This document shows, piece by piece, positions 1-4,961 of a stretch of 5,939 bases of DNA. The position numbers and the translations under genes are program-made. The notes below the pieces were generated by a model, which was not told the DNA's origin, made no database searches, and saw only the letters and a program-made list of their open reading frames with translations. Within the stretch, counting starts at the first letter, position 1; every line of letters starts with the position of its first letter. Source of the stretch: Candidatus Iainarchaeum sp. (GTDB lineage: Archaea; Iainarchaeota; Iainarchaeia; Iainarchaeales; JAAZKV01); NCBI GenBank assembly GCA_018651445.1, contig JABIDZ010000002.1, forward strand, positions 1 to 5,939, in the 5' to 3' direction.

Positions 1-1644
1 GAATTTGGTATTCCTGATAAAAAAGCTAGAAAAAAAATAATGGGAATTCATATGCGGGGTATGCCAATTCGAGGGGAATTAAAAGTTAAATTTCTTGAAG
101 ATGAATTTAAAAAGTTATTTTTAATTAGAGAAAAAGGCCTAAAGGAAACTATTAAAGAGATTGAAACTGAAGTTCAAACTAAAAAGTTTGAAATTAATAA
201 AATTAATGATTTCTTGAAGAAAAAGGAACCAGGTACGCGAGAGTCGCTGAGCCAAAAGATTGCAAGATTAAAAGGGGAATATAAGCAAAAAAATGAAAAA
301 CTAAAATATTTATCAGCTAGACAAGATGTACTAAAAAATGAAAAACAGCAGTTCGTTATTCTTGAAAATGAACTTTATTCAAACAAGAAAAAAATAAGGG
401 AGATTATAAATATTCTGGCACAATACGAATCTTTCGCAAAATTGTTTGGAGATGATTTTAATATTGAATCTAATCTTGAAAAAAATAAAGACGCAATTTT
501 GACTAATCTAAAAAATTTAAAACTAGTTTCACAAGAATTATGGGATAAAGCAGAGCTTGCGTCAGTGCCTGATTTATTGGAATATCTTGCGAACCGAACG
601 CAAGGTTTTTCTGGAGCTGATTTGCAAGCGTTAACGAAAGAATCTGCGATGAAGGCGTTGCGTAGATATTTACCTGAAATAGAGACACTCAAAGCGGATG
701 ACTCAATCCCTATTGAAATTCTTGAGTTGCTAAGTATTAATAAATATGATTTTATTGAAGGATTAAAAGATGTGCAACCATCAGGACTTAGAGAATTTAT
801 TGTTGAATACCCGACGGTGCGGTGGGACCATATTGGTTCTTTAGATCTAATTAAAGAAGAATTAAAACAAGTAGTTGAGTGGCCATTAAAAAATTCAACG
901 GCGTTTGTTGAAATGGGGATTCGTCCGCCAAAAGGAGTGTTGTTATTTGGCCCGCCCGGAACAGGAAAAACGTTGCTTGCAAAAGCAATTGCTACTGAGA
1001 GTGAAGCAAATTTTATTTCAGTAAAAGGACCCGAACTATTAACAAAATGGGTGGGTGATAGTGCAAAGGGGATTAGAAAGTTATTTCGAAAAGCTAGACA
1101 AATGGCACCATCTATTATTTTTATTGATGAAATAGATTCTGTTGCGTATAGCCGGCATATTTCTGATGGTTCCGGGAAGGTTAATAGTGAATTAGTAAAT
1201 CAAATACTAACTGAGTTAGATGGGATGGAATCGTTGGATAATGTAATTTTTATTGCAGCAACTAATCGGCCAGATTTAATTGATAAGGCGTTATTGCGTC
1301 CGGGGCGGATAGATAAATTAATCAGGGTTCCTGCGCCAGATGAAAAAGCAAGAGAAAAAATTCTAGGTGTTCATACTAAAAAAGTTTCAATTGACAAAAA
1401 AGTTTCTCTAAAAGAATTAGCTAGGCGAACACAGGGTTTTTCAGGAGCTGATATTGAAGGTTTAATTCGAGAAGCAGCGTTACTTGTTTTAAAAGAAAAC
1501 AAAATGAAGGTTGCGCCAATCGAAATGAAACATTTTGAAGTAAGTCTTAGAAAAGTAAAACCAACTATTGACGCGCAAAGCGAAAAAGCTTATGAAGAAT
1601 TCAAAGAAAATGCGTTAGACTTTAGGCCAAGCTACGTTGGTTAA
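1..1644 (+). CDS. cdc48: CDC48/p97/VAT-type AAA+ ATPase, 5'-partial, with coiled-coil insertion in the D1 lid
   Basis: Cytosolic double-ring unfoldase that uses ATP to extract or unfold proteins, often for the proteasome (family knowledge). The frame is open from base 1, and the first codons read EFGIPDKKARKK then IHMRGMP, the end of a D1 AAA core. The Met at 40 is therefore internal and the N-domain and D1 core lie upstream. Numbering from base 1: D1 core end and RGMP at 1-22; charged coiled-coil insertion about 24-188; D1 lid (RTQGFSGAD) about 190-225; linker about 226-270; D2 with Walker A GPPGTGKT 317-324, Walker B FIDE about nt 1120-1131, sensor-1 AATNRP about nt 1255-1272, arginine fingers in LRPGR about nt 1294-1308; D2 lid with a second RTQGFSGAD about nt 1426-1452. 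D2 looks catalytically intact. The C-terminus is PSYVG, so the Tyr is third from last and not in a canonical HbYX. Followed at once by an oligo-T tract, convergent with a protease gene. Confidence 0.95.
   Translation, partial: EFGIPDKKARKKIMGIHMRGMPIRGELKVKFLEDEFKKLFLIREKGLKETIKEIETEVQTKKFEINKINDFLKKKEPGTRESLSQKIARLKGEYKQKNEKLKYLSARQDVLKNEKQQFVILENELYSNKKKIREIINILAQYESFAKLFGDDFNIESNLEKNKDAILTNLKNLKLVSQELWDKAELASVPDLLEYLANRTQGFSGADLQALTKESAMKALRRYLPEIETLKADDSIPIEILELLSINKYDFIEGLKDVQPSGLREFIVEYPTVRWDHIGSLDLIKEELKQVVEWPLKNSTAFVEMGIRPPKGVLLFGPPGTGKTLLAKAIATESEANFISVKGPELLTKWVGDSAKGIRKLFRKARQMAPSIIFIDEIDSVAYSRHISDGSGKVNSELVNQILTELDGMESLDNVIFIAATNRPDLIDKALLRPGRIDKLIRVPAPDEKAREKILGVHTKKVSIDKKVSLKELARRTQGFSGADIEGLIREAALLVLKENKMKVAPIEMKHFEVSLRKVKPTIDAQSEKAYEEFKENALDFRPSYVG
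70..564 (+). other. Predicted coiled-coil insertion domain within the CDC48 D1 lid
   Basis: Between RGMP and the lid helix LLEYLANRTQGF, where typical CDC48 proteins have about ten residues, lie about 165 extra Lys/Glu-rich residues. Two long helical stretches (about residues 33-75 and 82-142, numbered from base 1) flank a probable turn at KKEPGTRES, which suggests an antiparallel coiled-coil hairpin. A second, shorter helical part leads back into the lid. The frame stays open throughout and family sequence resumes on both sides, so this is an in-frame insertion, not a fusion of two genes. Its function is unknown. By position it would project from the D1 ring and could bind substrates or cofactors (inference). 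Confidence 0.8.
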
Positions 1645-1647
1645 AAC

Positions 1648-1654
1648 TTTTTTT
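1648..1654 (+). terminator. Oligo-T terminator of the cdc48-like gene
   Basis: Seven consecutive T start three bases after the cdc48 TAA stop, with no clear hairpin. This is the usual form of an archaeal intrinsic terminator. The tract overlaps the stop of the convergent protease gene. On the minus strand, TTTT occurs just past that stop and may serve the other direction weakly. Confidence 0.6.
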
Positions 1655-2291
1655 AAATCGCAAGTCCAATACTCGCTAAGAATAAACCAGGCATGAATGC
1701 GAGTATTCCGGATAACGCAATTGCACCTAACCAAATTGCAGGTTTCCAAGCTAATACTTTTGCTCCATCAAGAGGATAAATTGGTAACAAATTAAATAAC
1801 GCAAACCAGAAATTAATTAATGCGGCATATGAAAGAATTGTAACTACTAAGTTGTTAACAATAATTGCACTCAAAATCAACAGAGACAATCCAATAACTA
1901 TGTTAATTGCTGGGCCAGCAACACTTATGAGTCCATTTTGTTTTCGCGTAACGTTGTGCGCGAAAAAATATGTTGCACCTGGTGCAGCAAAAATAAATTG
2001 TCCAAAAGAAGCTATTGCTAAGAACAATGCAATTAATAATCCGGGGTACCATGCACGAAATTCTGAAATAAAACCGAAGTGTCTTGCAGTTTGTCTATGT
2101 GCTAATTCATGAAAAACAAATCCTGTTCCTACTGCAACTAACGCGATTGGAAAAGACACAATCATATTGGTTAGATTAAAAAAGATTGGATTAATCACTA
2201 ATGCAAATGCAATACTTAGGGTTATCCAAGAAATAAATAAATCAATTTTTTCTTGTTTGCTAAAATACCAAAAAGATTTTTGTGTTGACAT
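1653..2291 (-). CDS. M50/site-2-protease-family membrane zinc metallopeptidase
   Basis: Intramembrane metalloprotease; family members cleave membrane-bound substrates such as anti-sigma factors or signal-peptide remnants, but the substrate here is unknown. The 212-aa product is very hydrophobic, with about five or six membrane segments. Zinc motif HELAH is at residues 61-65 (nt 2111-2097), with E62 the expected catalytic base. AGPAIN is at 125-130, and the second conserved motif N167-LLP-IYP-L174-D175-G176 supplies the third zinc ligand, Asp. No PDZ domain is seen, so this is a minimal form. I chose the ATG at 2291. A TTG seven codons upstream (2312) is in frame but would lie inside the TATA-like box at 2311-2325, and the ATG has the promoter spacing seen at other genes here. 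Convergent with cdc48 (8-nt gap) and divergent from the 2369 gene. Family assignment is strong; the role is unknown. Confidence 0.92.
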   Translation of the reverse strand: MSTQKSFWYFSKQEKIDLFISWITLSIAFALVINPIFFNLTNMIVSFPIALVAVGTGFVFHELAHRQTARHFGFISEFRAWYPGLLIALFLAIASFGQFIFAAPGATYFFAHNVTRKQNGLISVAGPAINIVIGLSLLILSAIIVNNLVVTILSYAALINFWFALFNLLPIYPLDGAKVLAWKPAIWLGAIALSGILAFMPGLFLASIGLAI

Positions 2292-2310
2292 AATTAAGGT
2301 GACCCACAAC

Positions 2311-2325
2311 AAGTTTTTATTAGCT
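2311..2325 (-). promoter_or_regulatory. TATA-like promoter element for the M50 protease gene
   Basis: On the minus strand it reads AGCTAATAAAAACTT, lying 20-34 nt before the ATG at 2291. The spacing equals that of other lead genes in the window and would place transcription start at or within a few bases of the ATG, giving a leaderless mRNA. No purine-rich ribosome site is evident. Confidence 0.5.
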
Positions 2326-2331
2326 TGGAAA

Positions 2332-2348
2332 AGAAACTATTTTTAAGG
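2332..2348 (+). promoter_or_regulatory. BRE/TATA-like promoter element for the 2369 gene
   Basis: AGAAAC followed by TATTTTTAA ends about 21 nt before the ATG at 2369. This fits an archaeal BRE plus TATA box with leaderless transcription. A second A/T stretch, CTTTTATAA, at about -15 is too close to be the TATA box of the same start. The 77-nt gap holds divergent promoters for both neighbours. Confidence 0.5.
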
Positions 2349-2368
2349 TTTGAGAACTTTTATAATTT

Positions 2369-3190
2369 ATGCCTCTGCCTAATAGACACGAAAAGTTTAG
2401 CGGTTTTTCAAAGATTTTTCATGAATCGTTGCGACACAGAGACGTGGTGAGGGCAAAAGACGGTCATTTTGAAAGGATTAAACTGCACGGTCGTGAATTA
2501 ATAATTGGGACTGGGAAGTTTAGTGGAGTTGCTTTTGCACACGCATCTGAATTAGTTTTTTTGAATGGACGTGTTCAGAGATATTTAGATGCATTGCGTA
2601 CAAAAAAGATAAGCCCGCAAGGTTATGTGTTTCATAAAATGTCAAATATGCCAAAATTACAAGCAAGAGAATATTTTTTGGAACCTTCGATTCGCGAAAT
2701 CCAAATAAAAGATGGTAAACTGAAACCCGCGCTTGCAAAGGCATTTACTGAATTTAAAAAGGATTGGGAAGGTATAACAAATCAAAGCATTGATGCACAA
2801 GAAGTAATATGTTTAGGTGAAAGAAATGGTGCTTTTGTATTCACGGTTGTAGGGTTATCTGATTATTATAAAACAAATCGAAAAACTAAAAAACCAAGTT
2901 CTTCAAAAAAAGGTTCTGTAAAACAAAAAGGATTAATTTCAACTACTGAGATTAGAAGCATTATGGGGGGCTCGATCCCAGTGCAGGTTGCAATTCAAAT
3001 TCTACGTCCTGTAAATGAGACTTCACAAGGTCGCAAATATAGTCTAACAGATTTTTTAGATATTATTAAAAGTGGAAGAATTGAGGATATTTTACTAGAA
3101 CGTGCGTGTAATCCGCAAGTAGTTGCGCGATGGACAGTTAAAAAGACCGAGATCTTGAAAGAGTTCTTAGATATGCACCGTAAAAACTGA
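2369..3190 (+). CDS. Hypothetical soluble protein (273 aa)
   Basis: I do not recognise this protein. It has no signal peptide or membrane helix and is basic overall. Residues about 1-165 look like a mixed alpha/beta domain, with strand-like runs such as RELIIGTG (43-50) and GAFVFTVVG (154-162). A Lys/Ser-rich, probably disordered linker covers about 168-188. A second part (about 189-273) contains IPVQVAIQILRPV, a helix around LTDFLDIIKSGRIEDILL, and a basic C-terminal helix. Its two Cys (C148, C247) are not spaced like a metal site. The ATG at 2369 fits the upstream TATA-like box; no Shine-Dalgarno site is seen. It is transcribed alone: the next gene starts 64 nt downstream with its own promoter. 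The long open frame and promoter make it a convincing gene. The basic linker could suggest nucleic-acid contact, which is inference only. Confidence 0.85.
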   Translation: MPLPNRHEKFSGFSKIFHESLRHRDVVRAKDGHFERIKLHGRELIIGTGKFSGVAFAHASELVFLNGRVQRYLDALRTKKISPQGYVFHKMSNMPKLQAREYFLEPSIREIQIKDGKLKPALAKAFTEFKKDWEGITNQSIDAQEVICLGERNGAFVFTVVGLSDYYKTNRKTKKPSSSKKGSVKQKGLISTTEIRSIMGGSIPVQVAIQILRPVNETSQGRKYSLTDFLDIIKSGRIEDILLERACNPQVVARWTVKKTEILKEFLDMHRKN

Positions 3191-3216
3191 TTTAATTTCG
3201 TCTTTTGCCGAAGTTC

Positions 3217-3233
3217 GAAAAAGCTTTTTAAAC
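3217..3233 (+). promoter_or_regulatory. BRE/TATA-like promoter of the two-gene class III pilin operon
   Basis: GAAAAAGCTTTTTAAAC, the core AGCTTTTTAAAC lying 33-22 nt before the ATG at 3255. The same AGCTTTxAAA core at exactly the same distance precedes the gene at 5898. The leader would be very short or absent. Confidence 0.6.
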
Positions 3234-3254
3234 TCCCCAAAACGCGTTTATTTT

Positions 3255-3434
3255 ATGAATAAATTATTTTCAGAAGAAAGAGCACAGATTTCAGTTGAAC
3301 TAATAATTGTGTTAGCTGCAGTAGTTGCAGTAGTGTTAGTACTTGTATCACAAATACAAGCTACTTCAGAACAAGGTTCACAAAAATTAGAAGAAACTGC
3401 CGAAGATGTGTTCAAAAAAATTGATGATATATGA
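3255..3434 (+). CDS. Small class III signal peptide protein (59-aa mini-pilin-like)
   Basis: Short gene of 59 codons plus TGA. The N-terminus MNKLFSEERA is followed by QISVELIIVLAAVVAVV. This matches the archaeal class III signal peptide, with cleavage expected before Gln (A10/Q11) by a prepilin peptidase and Glu at +5 (E15). The hydrophobic helix is residues 16-31. The tail of about 28 residues is hydrophilic and rich in Glu and Lys, ending VFKKIDDI. The mature protein would be about 49 aa, almost only the pilin alpha-helix without a head domain. A strong TATA-like box lies upstream, and the TGA overlaps the next ATG by 4 nt (ATGA), so the two genes are probably translationally coupled. Likely a small pilin or a filament accessory subunit; which of these cannot be told from sequence. 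Confidence 0.85.
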   Translation: MNKLFSEERAQISVELIIVLAAVVAVVLVLVSQIQATSEQGSQKLEETAEDVFKKIDDI

Positions 3435-3835
3435 TTCAAAATAAATGCAAAGGGCAGGTTTCAATAGAGTATTTGTTGTTGTTAGCTGCATTTTTTTCTG
3501 CGTTAATAATTATCTTGCCACAAGTGTCGTTTGCAGTTGATCAATTCTTTGCTACAAGTGACACTTTGCTTGCAAAACAAATTGCAAACGTACTTAGTGA
3601 AGAAGTGCGTTTGTTTGAGTTTCTTGGAAATGATTCGAAAAAAGAATTTTCTTTTTCACCTGCAAAAGAAATTACTCTAACAACACAAAATGCAAAATGT
3701 ATAGTTGCAACAACCCAAAAGCAATTTTCACTTACGCTTCCAAACGCACAACCAAACAAAACAACGGCGTTTACAAAAAGGTTTAATGTAAAAATCCAAA
3801 AACAAAATGACTTAATTACAATAACATTTAGCTAG
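3431..3835 (+). CDS. Class III signal peptide (archaeal pilin-like) protein, 134 aa
   Basis: The N-terminus MIQNKCKG is followed by QVSIEYLLLLAAF. This is the classic archaeal class III prepilin motif: Lys-Gly before the cut, Gln at +1 (Q9), Ser +3, Glu +5 (E13). After removal of the 8-residue leader the helix runs to about residue 35 and anchors a head of about 95 residues. The head begins with a helix (about 40-66) and continues with beta-prone, Thr/Gln/Lys-rich sequence. C6 is lost with the leader; C90 is the only Cys of the mature part. The start overlaps the stop of the 59-aa gene by 4 nt. The gene ends in TAG, sharing CTAG with the stop of the opposing operon. It lacks the archaellin signature after the helix, so a pilus subunit or pseudopilin is more likely than archaellin. 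Confidence 0.9.
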   Translation: MIQNKCKGQVSIEYLLLLAAFFSALIIILPQVSFAVDQFFATSDTLLAKQIANVLSEEVRLFEFLGNDSKKEFSFSPAKEITLTTQNAKCIVATTQKQFSLTLPNAQPNKTTAFTKRFNVKIQKQNDLITITFS

Positions 3836-4185
3836 TCTAAGCAAACATTAATTACAAATTCTCGTTCAATCAAAAAATCATCTAAAAGAATAGCTTCGGA
3901 AGAAACTGCGTCGCCAAAACAAGTATTATTCAAAATTTTTATCCTATCGACAGAAACGCTTGCTTTTGAACCAAATAATTCGCGTGTATCAAAAACAATT
4001 TCATTGTTGCTAGGATACGTTACCGACCAAACTTTAAGTAAATCATTTGCTTGTTGTATTACAAGCAATTCGGTCATTGAATTACTCGCAGGAAAACTAA
4101 TTGTTAGTAAAAGTAAAGAAAAAACAAGTATTGCAATTGTTGATTCTAATGTAAACACAAAACCACGTTGGTTTTTCTTACTCAT
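3832..4185 (-). CDS. Pilin-like protein with atypical RGFVFTLE leader motif (117 aa)
   Basis: Last gene of the minus-strand four-gene operon. The basic leader MSKKNQRG is followed by FVFTLESTIAILVFSLLLLTISF, one hydrophobic helix to about residue 32. Cutting after G8 would give a mature N-terminal Phe, as in bacterial type IV pilins, but the acidic residue is at +6 (E14), not +5. The extracytoplasmic part of about 85 residues has C89 and C115 and ends VINVCLD, so a disulfide linking the C-terminal strand is plausible. The ATG overlaps the preceding stop by 8 nt and is preceded by a good Shine-Dalgarno-like AGAGGGGTG. Its TAG stop overlaps the TAG of the convergent 134-aa pilin gene in CTAG. 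Role inferred: minor pilin or pseudopilin. Confidence 0.85.
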   Translation of the reverse strand: MSKKNQRGFVFTLESTIAILVFSLLLLTISFPASNSMTELLVIQQANDLLKVWSVTYPSNNEIVFDTRELFGSKASVSVDRIKILNNTCFGDAVSSEAILLDDFLIEREFVINVCLD

Positions 4186-4654
4186 CGATGCACCCCTCTA
4201 CCAAAACAAGTGCTTTTGTGCCATCAATTAGAACAAATCGTTTTACACTCAAACAATTTTTTGATTGTCTAGCAGAAGAATAAATTATTTGTTCGCGGTC
4301 ATTACCTAAGAAACGATAAGACACGCGTTTTACAAAAAATCCTTCAATTTCAAGCGACTTTAAATTCGAAAAGTTCGCACTTGTAAGTTCATTGTTCTTA
4401 ACTCGCCTCTTTTCTAAATCAACAACACACGCACCAAGTAAAGCGTTTGTTGGATCAAAGTTTTTGATAAAAGAATCTGCAACGAAGAGCGTTTTTTCTT
4501 CTAAGAAAAAGTCATCAACGTTTTTTACAAAAAGATTTGTGTTATTGTGCATTGCAAATACAAAAACAGTTATCCCGAATAATATTATTATGAAAGTAAT
4601 TATTATGTCGAAGGAAAAAATTATTCCACGAGAATTGTTATGTATAATGCTCAT
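4178..4654 (-). CDS. Pilin-like protein with RGIIFSFD leader motif (158 aa)
   Basis: Third gene of the minus-strand operon. The leader MSIIHNNSRG is followed by IIFSFDIIITFIIILFGITVFVF, a single helix to about residue 34. The pattern RG, aliphatic/Phe, aliphatic, Phe, Ser/Thr, x, acidic (D16, +6 after G10) matches the 117-aa protein downstream. The head of about 120 residues carries C76, C134 and C155 and ends VLVEGCIDE, resembling VINVCLD in the neighbour. A section KNCLSVKRFVLIDG just before the end looks like paired strands with Cys at both sides. The start overlaps the preceding gene by 17 nt and is preceded by GGAAGTGA. Probable minor pilin or pseudopilin, anchored in the membrane before assembly. 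I do not recognise a named family. Confidence 0.83.
   Translation of the reverse strand: MSIIHNNSRGIIFSFDIIITFIIILFGITVFVFAMHNNTNLFVKNVDDFFLEEKTLFVADSFIKNFDPTNALLGACVVDLEKRRVKNNELTSANFSNLKSLEIEGFFVKRVSYRFLGNDREQIIYSSARQSKNCLSVKRFVLIDGTKALVLVEGCIDE
4191..4199 (-). promoter_or_regulatory. Ribosome binding site of the 117-aa pilin-like gene
   Basis: AGAGGGGTG on the minus strand, 5 nt before the ATG at 4185 and inside the 3' end of the 158-aa gene. It is close to the archaeal consensus GGAGGTG and supports the chosen start. Confidence 0.6.
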
Positions 4655-4961
4655 TCACTTTCACTTCCAAACCACTTTTTTTCTCAACAGTAGTGATGAC
4701 TGAAATATCTTTTCGTATTCCGTCAAGTTTTGAGTAAACACTATTGCCATTTCCAAAACAATTAATTTCTTCATTAAACCCTTTGCCTGAATTTGCAAAG
4801 ATCCCATCAACTATGACTCCGCATTTACTTGCGATTATTTTTGTGTTAATTGTTTTTTCAGCCAACCCAATATTTTGTTTCTCATTTACAAGAACCGATA
4901 AGAATAAACCAAAAATAATCAATAACATTAGCATTGCAATTATTGCGTCGATAGAATTCAT
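4638..4961 (-). CDS. Short pseudopilin-like membrane protein without leader (107 aa)
   Basis: Second gene of the minus-strand operon. It opens directly as MNSIDAIIAMLMLLIIFGLFLSV, so the hydrophobic helix starts at residue 4 and there is no basic leader or Gly before it. S3-I4-D5 lines up with the Ser-Ile-Glu (+3 to +5) of the mature class III pilins nearby, as if the gene encoded an already mature N-terminus. No upstream in-frame start was found in the short stretch I checked (to about 4990). The head has C47 and C68, a Gly/Asn-rich loop (about 58-74), then charged beta-prone sequence ending NEHYT. The ATG overlaps the preceding TGA (ATGA) and is preceded by GAGAGTGAT. It may act as a non-processed tip or initiation subunit, or simply as a membrane-anchored partner (inference). 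Confidence 0.8.
   Translation of the reverse strand: MNSIDAIIAMLMLLIIFGLFLSVLVNEKQNIGLAEKTINTKIIASKCGVIVDGIFANSGKGFNEEINCFGNGNSVYSKLDGIRKDISVITTVEKKSGLEVKVNEHYT
4661..4668 (-). promoter_or_regulatory. Ribosome binding site of the 158-aa pilin-like gene
   Basis: GGAAGTGA on the minus strand, 6 nt before the ATG at 4654. It lies within the coding end of the 107-aa gene, as expected for coupled, overlapping genes. Confidence 0.5.

Noticed and set aside
40..42. ATG at 40 as the start of the AAA ATPase
   Set aside because: The frame is open to base 1 and upstream codons encode conserved D1 residues (GIPDKKARKK), so it is an internal Met of a gene cut by the window edge.
375..692. Minus-strand ORFs within the CDC48 coiled-coil region
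   Set aside because: Antisense to a continuous family reading frame; low-complexity composition explains the open frame.
1852..2112. Plus-strand ORF opposite the M50 protease
   Set aside because: Antisense to a gene with clear catalytic motifs; no promoter, ribosome site or family features.
2292..2312. TTG start adding seven residues to the M50 protease
   Set aside because: It lies in the promoter-like box, and the added residues are not needed by the family; the ATG at 2291 has the standard promoter spacing.
3248..3439. Minus-strand 63-aa ORF over the mini-pilin gene
   Set aside because: Opposite strand of the class III signal peptide gene; Ser/Thr/Asn-rich shadow composition with no start signal.
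3431..3835. Archaellin (flagellin) identity for the 134-aa pilin
   Set aside because: It has the class III cut site but not the conserved archaellin stretch after the helix, and no archaellum genes are nearby.
3617..4333. Shared FLGND pentapeptide in the 134-aa and 158-aa pilin-like proteins
   Set aside because: The surrounding residues do not align and the genes are on opposite strands; most likely coincidence.
4392..4703. Plus-strand ORF opposite the 158-aa and 107-aa genes
   Set aside because: Shadow of the overlapping minus-strand operon, whose starts are supported by coupling and Shine-Dalgarno sites.
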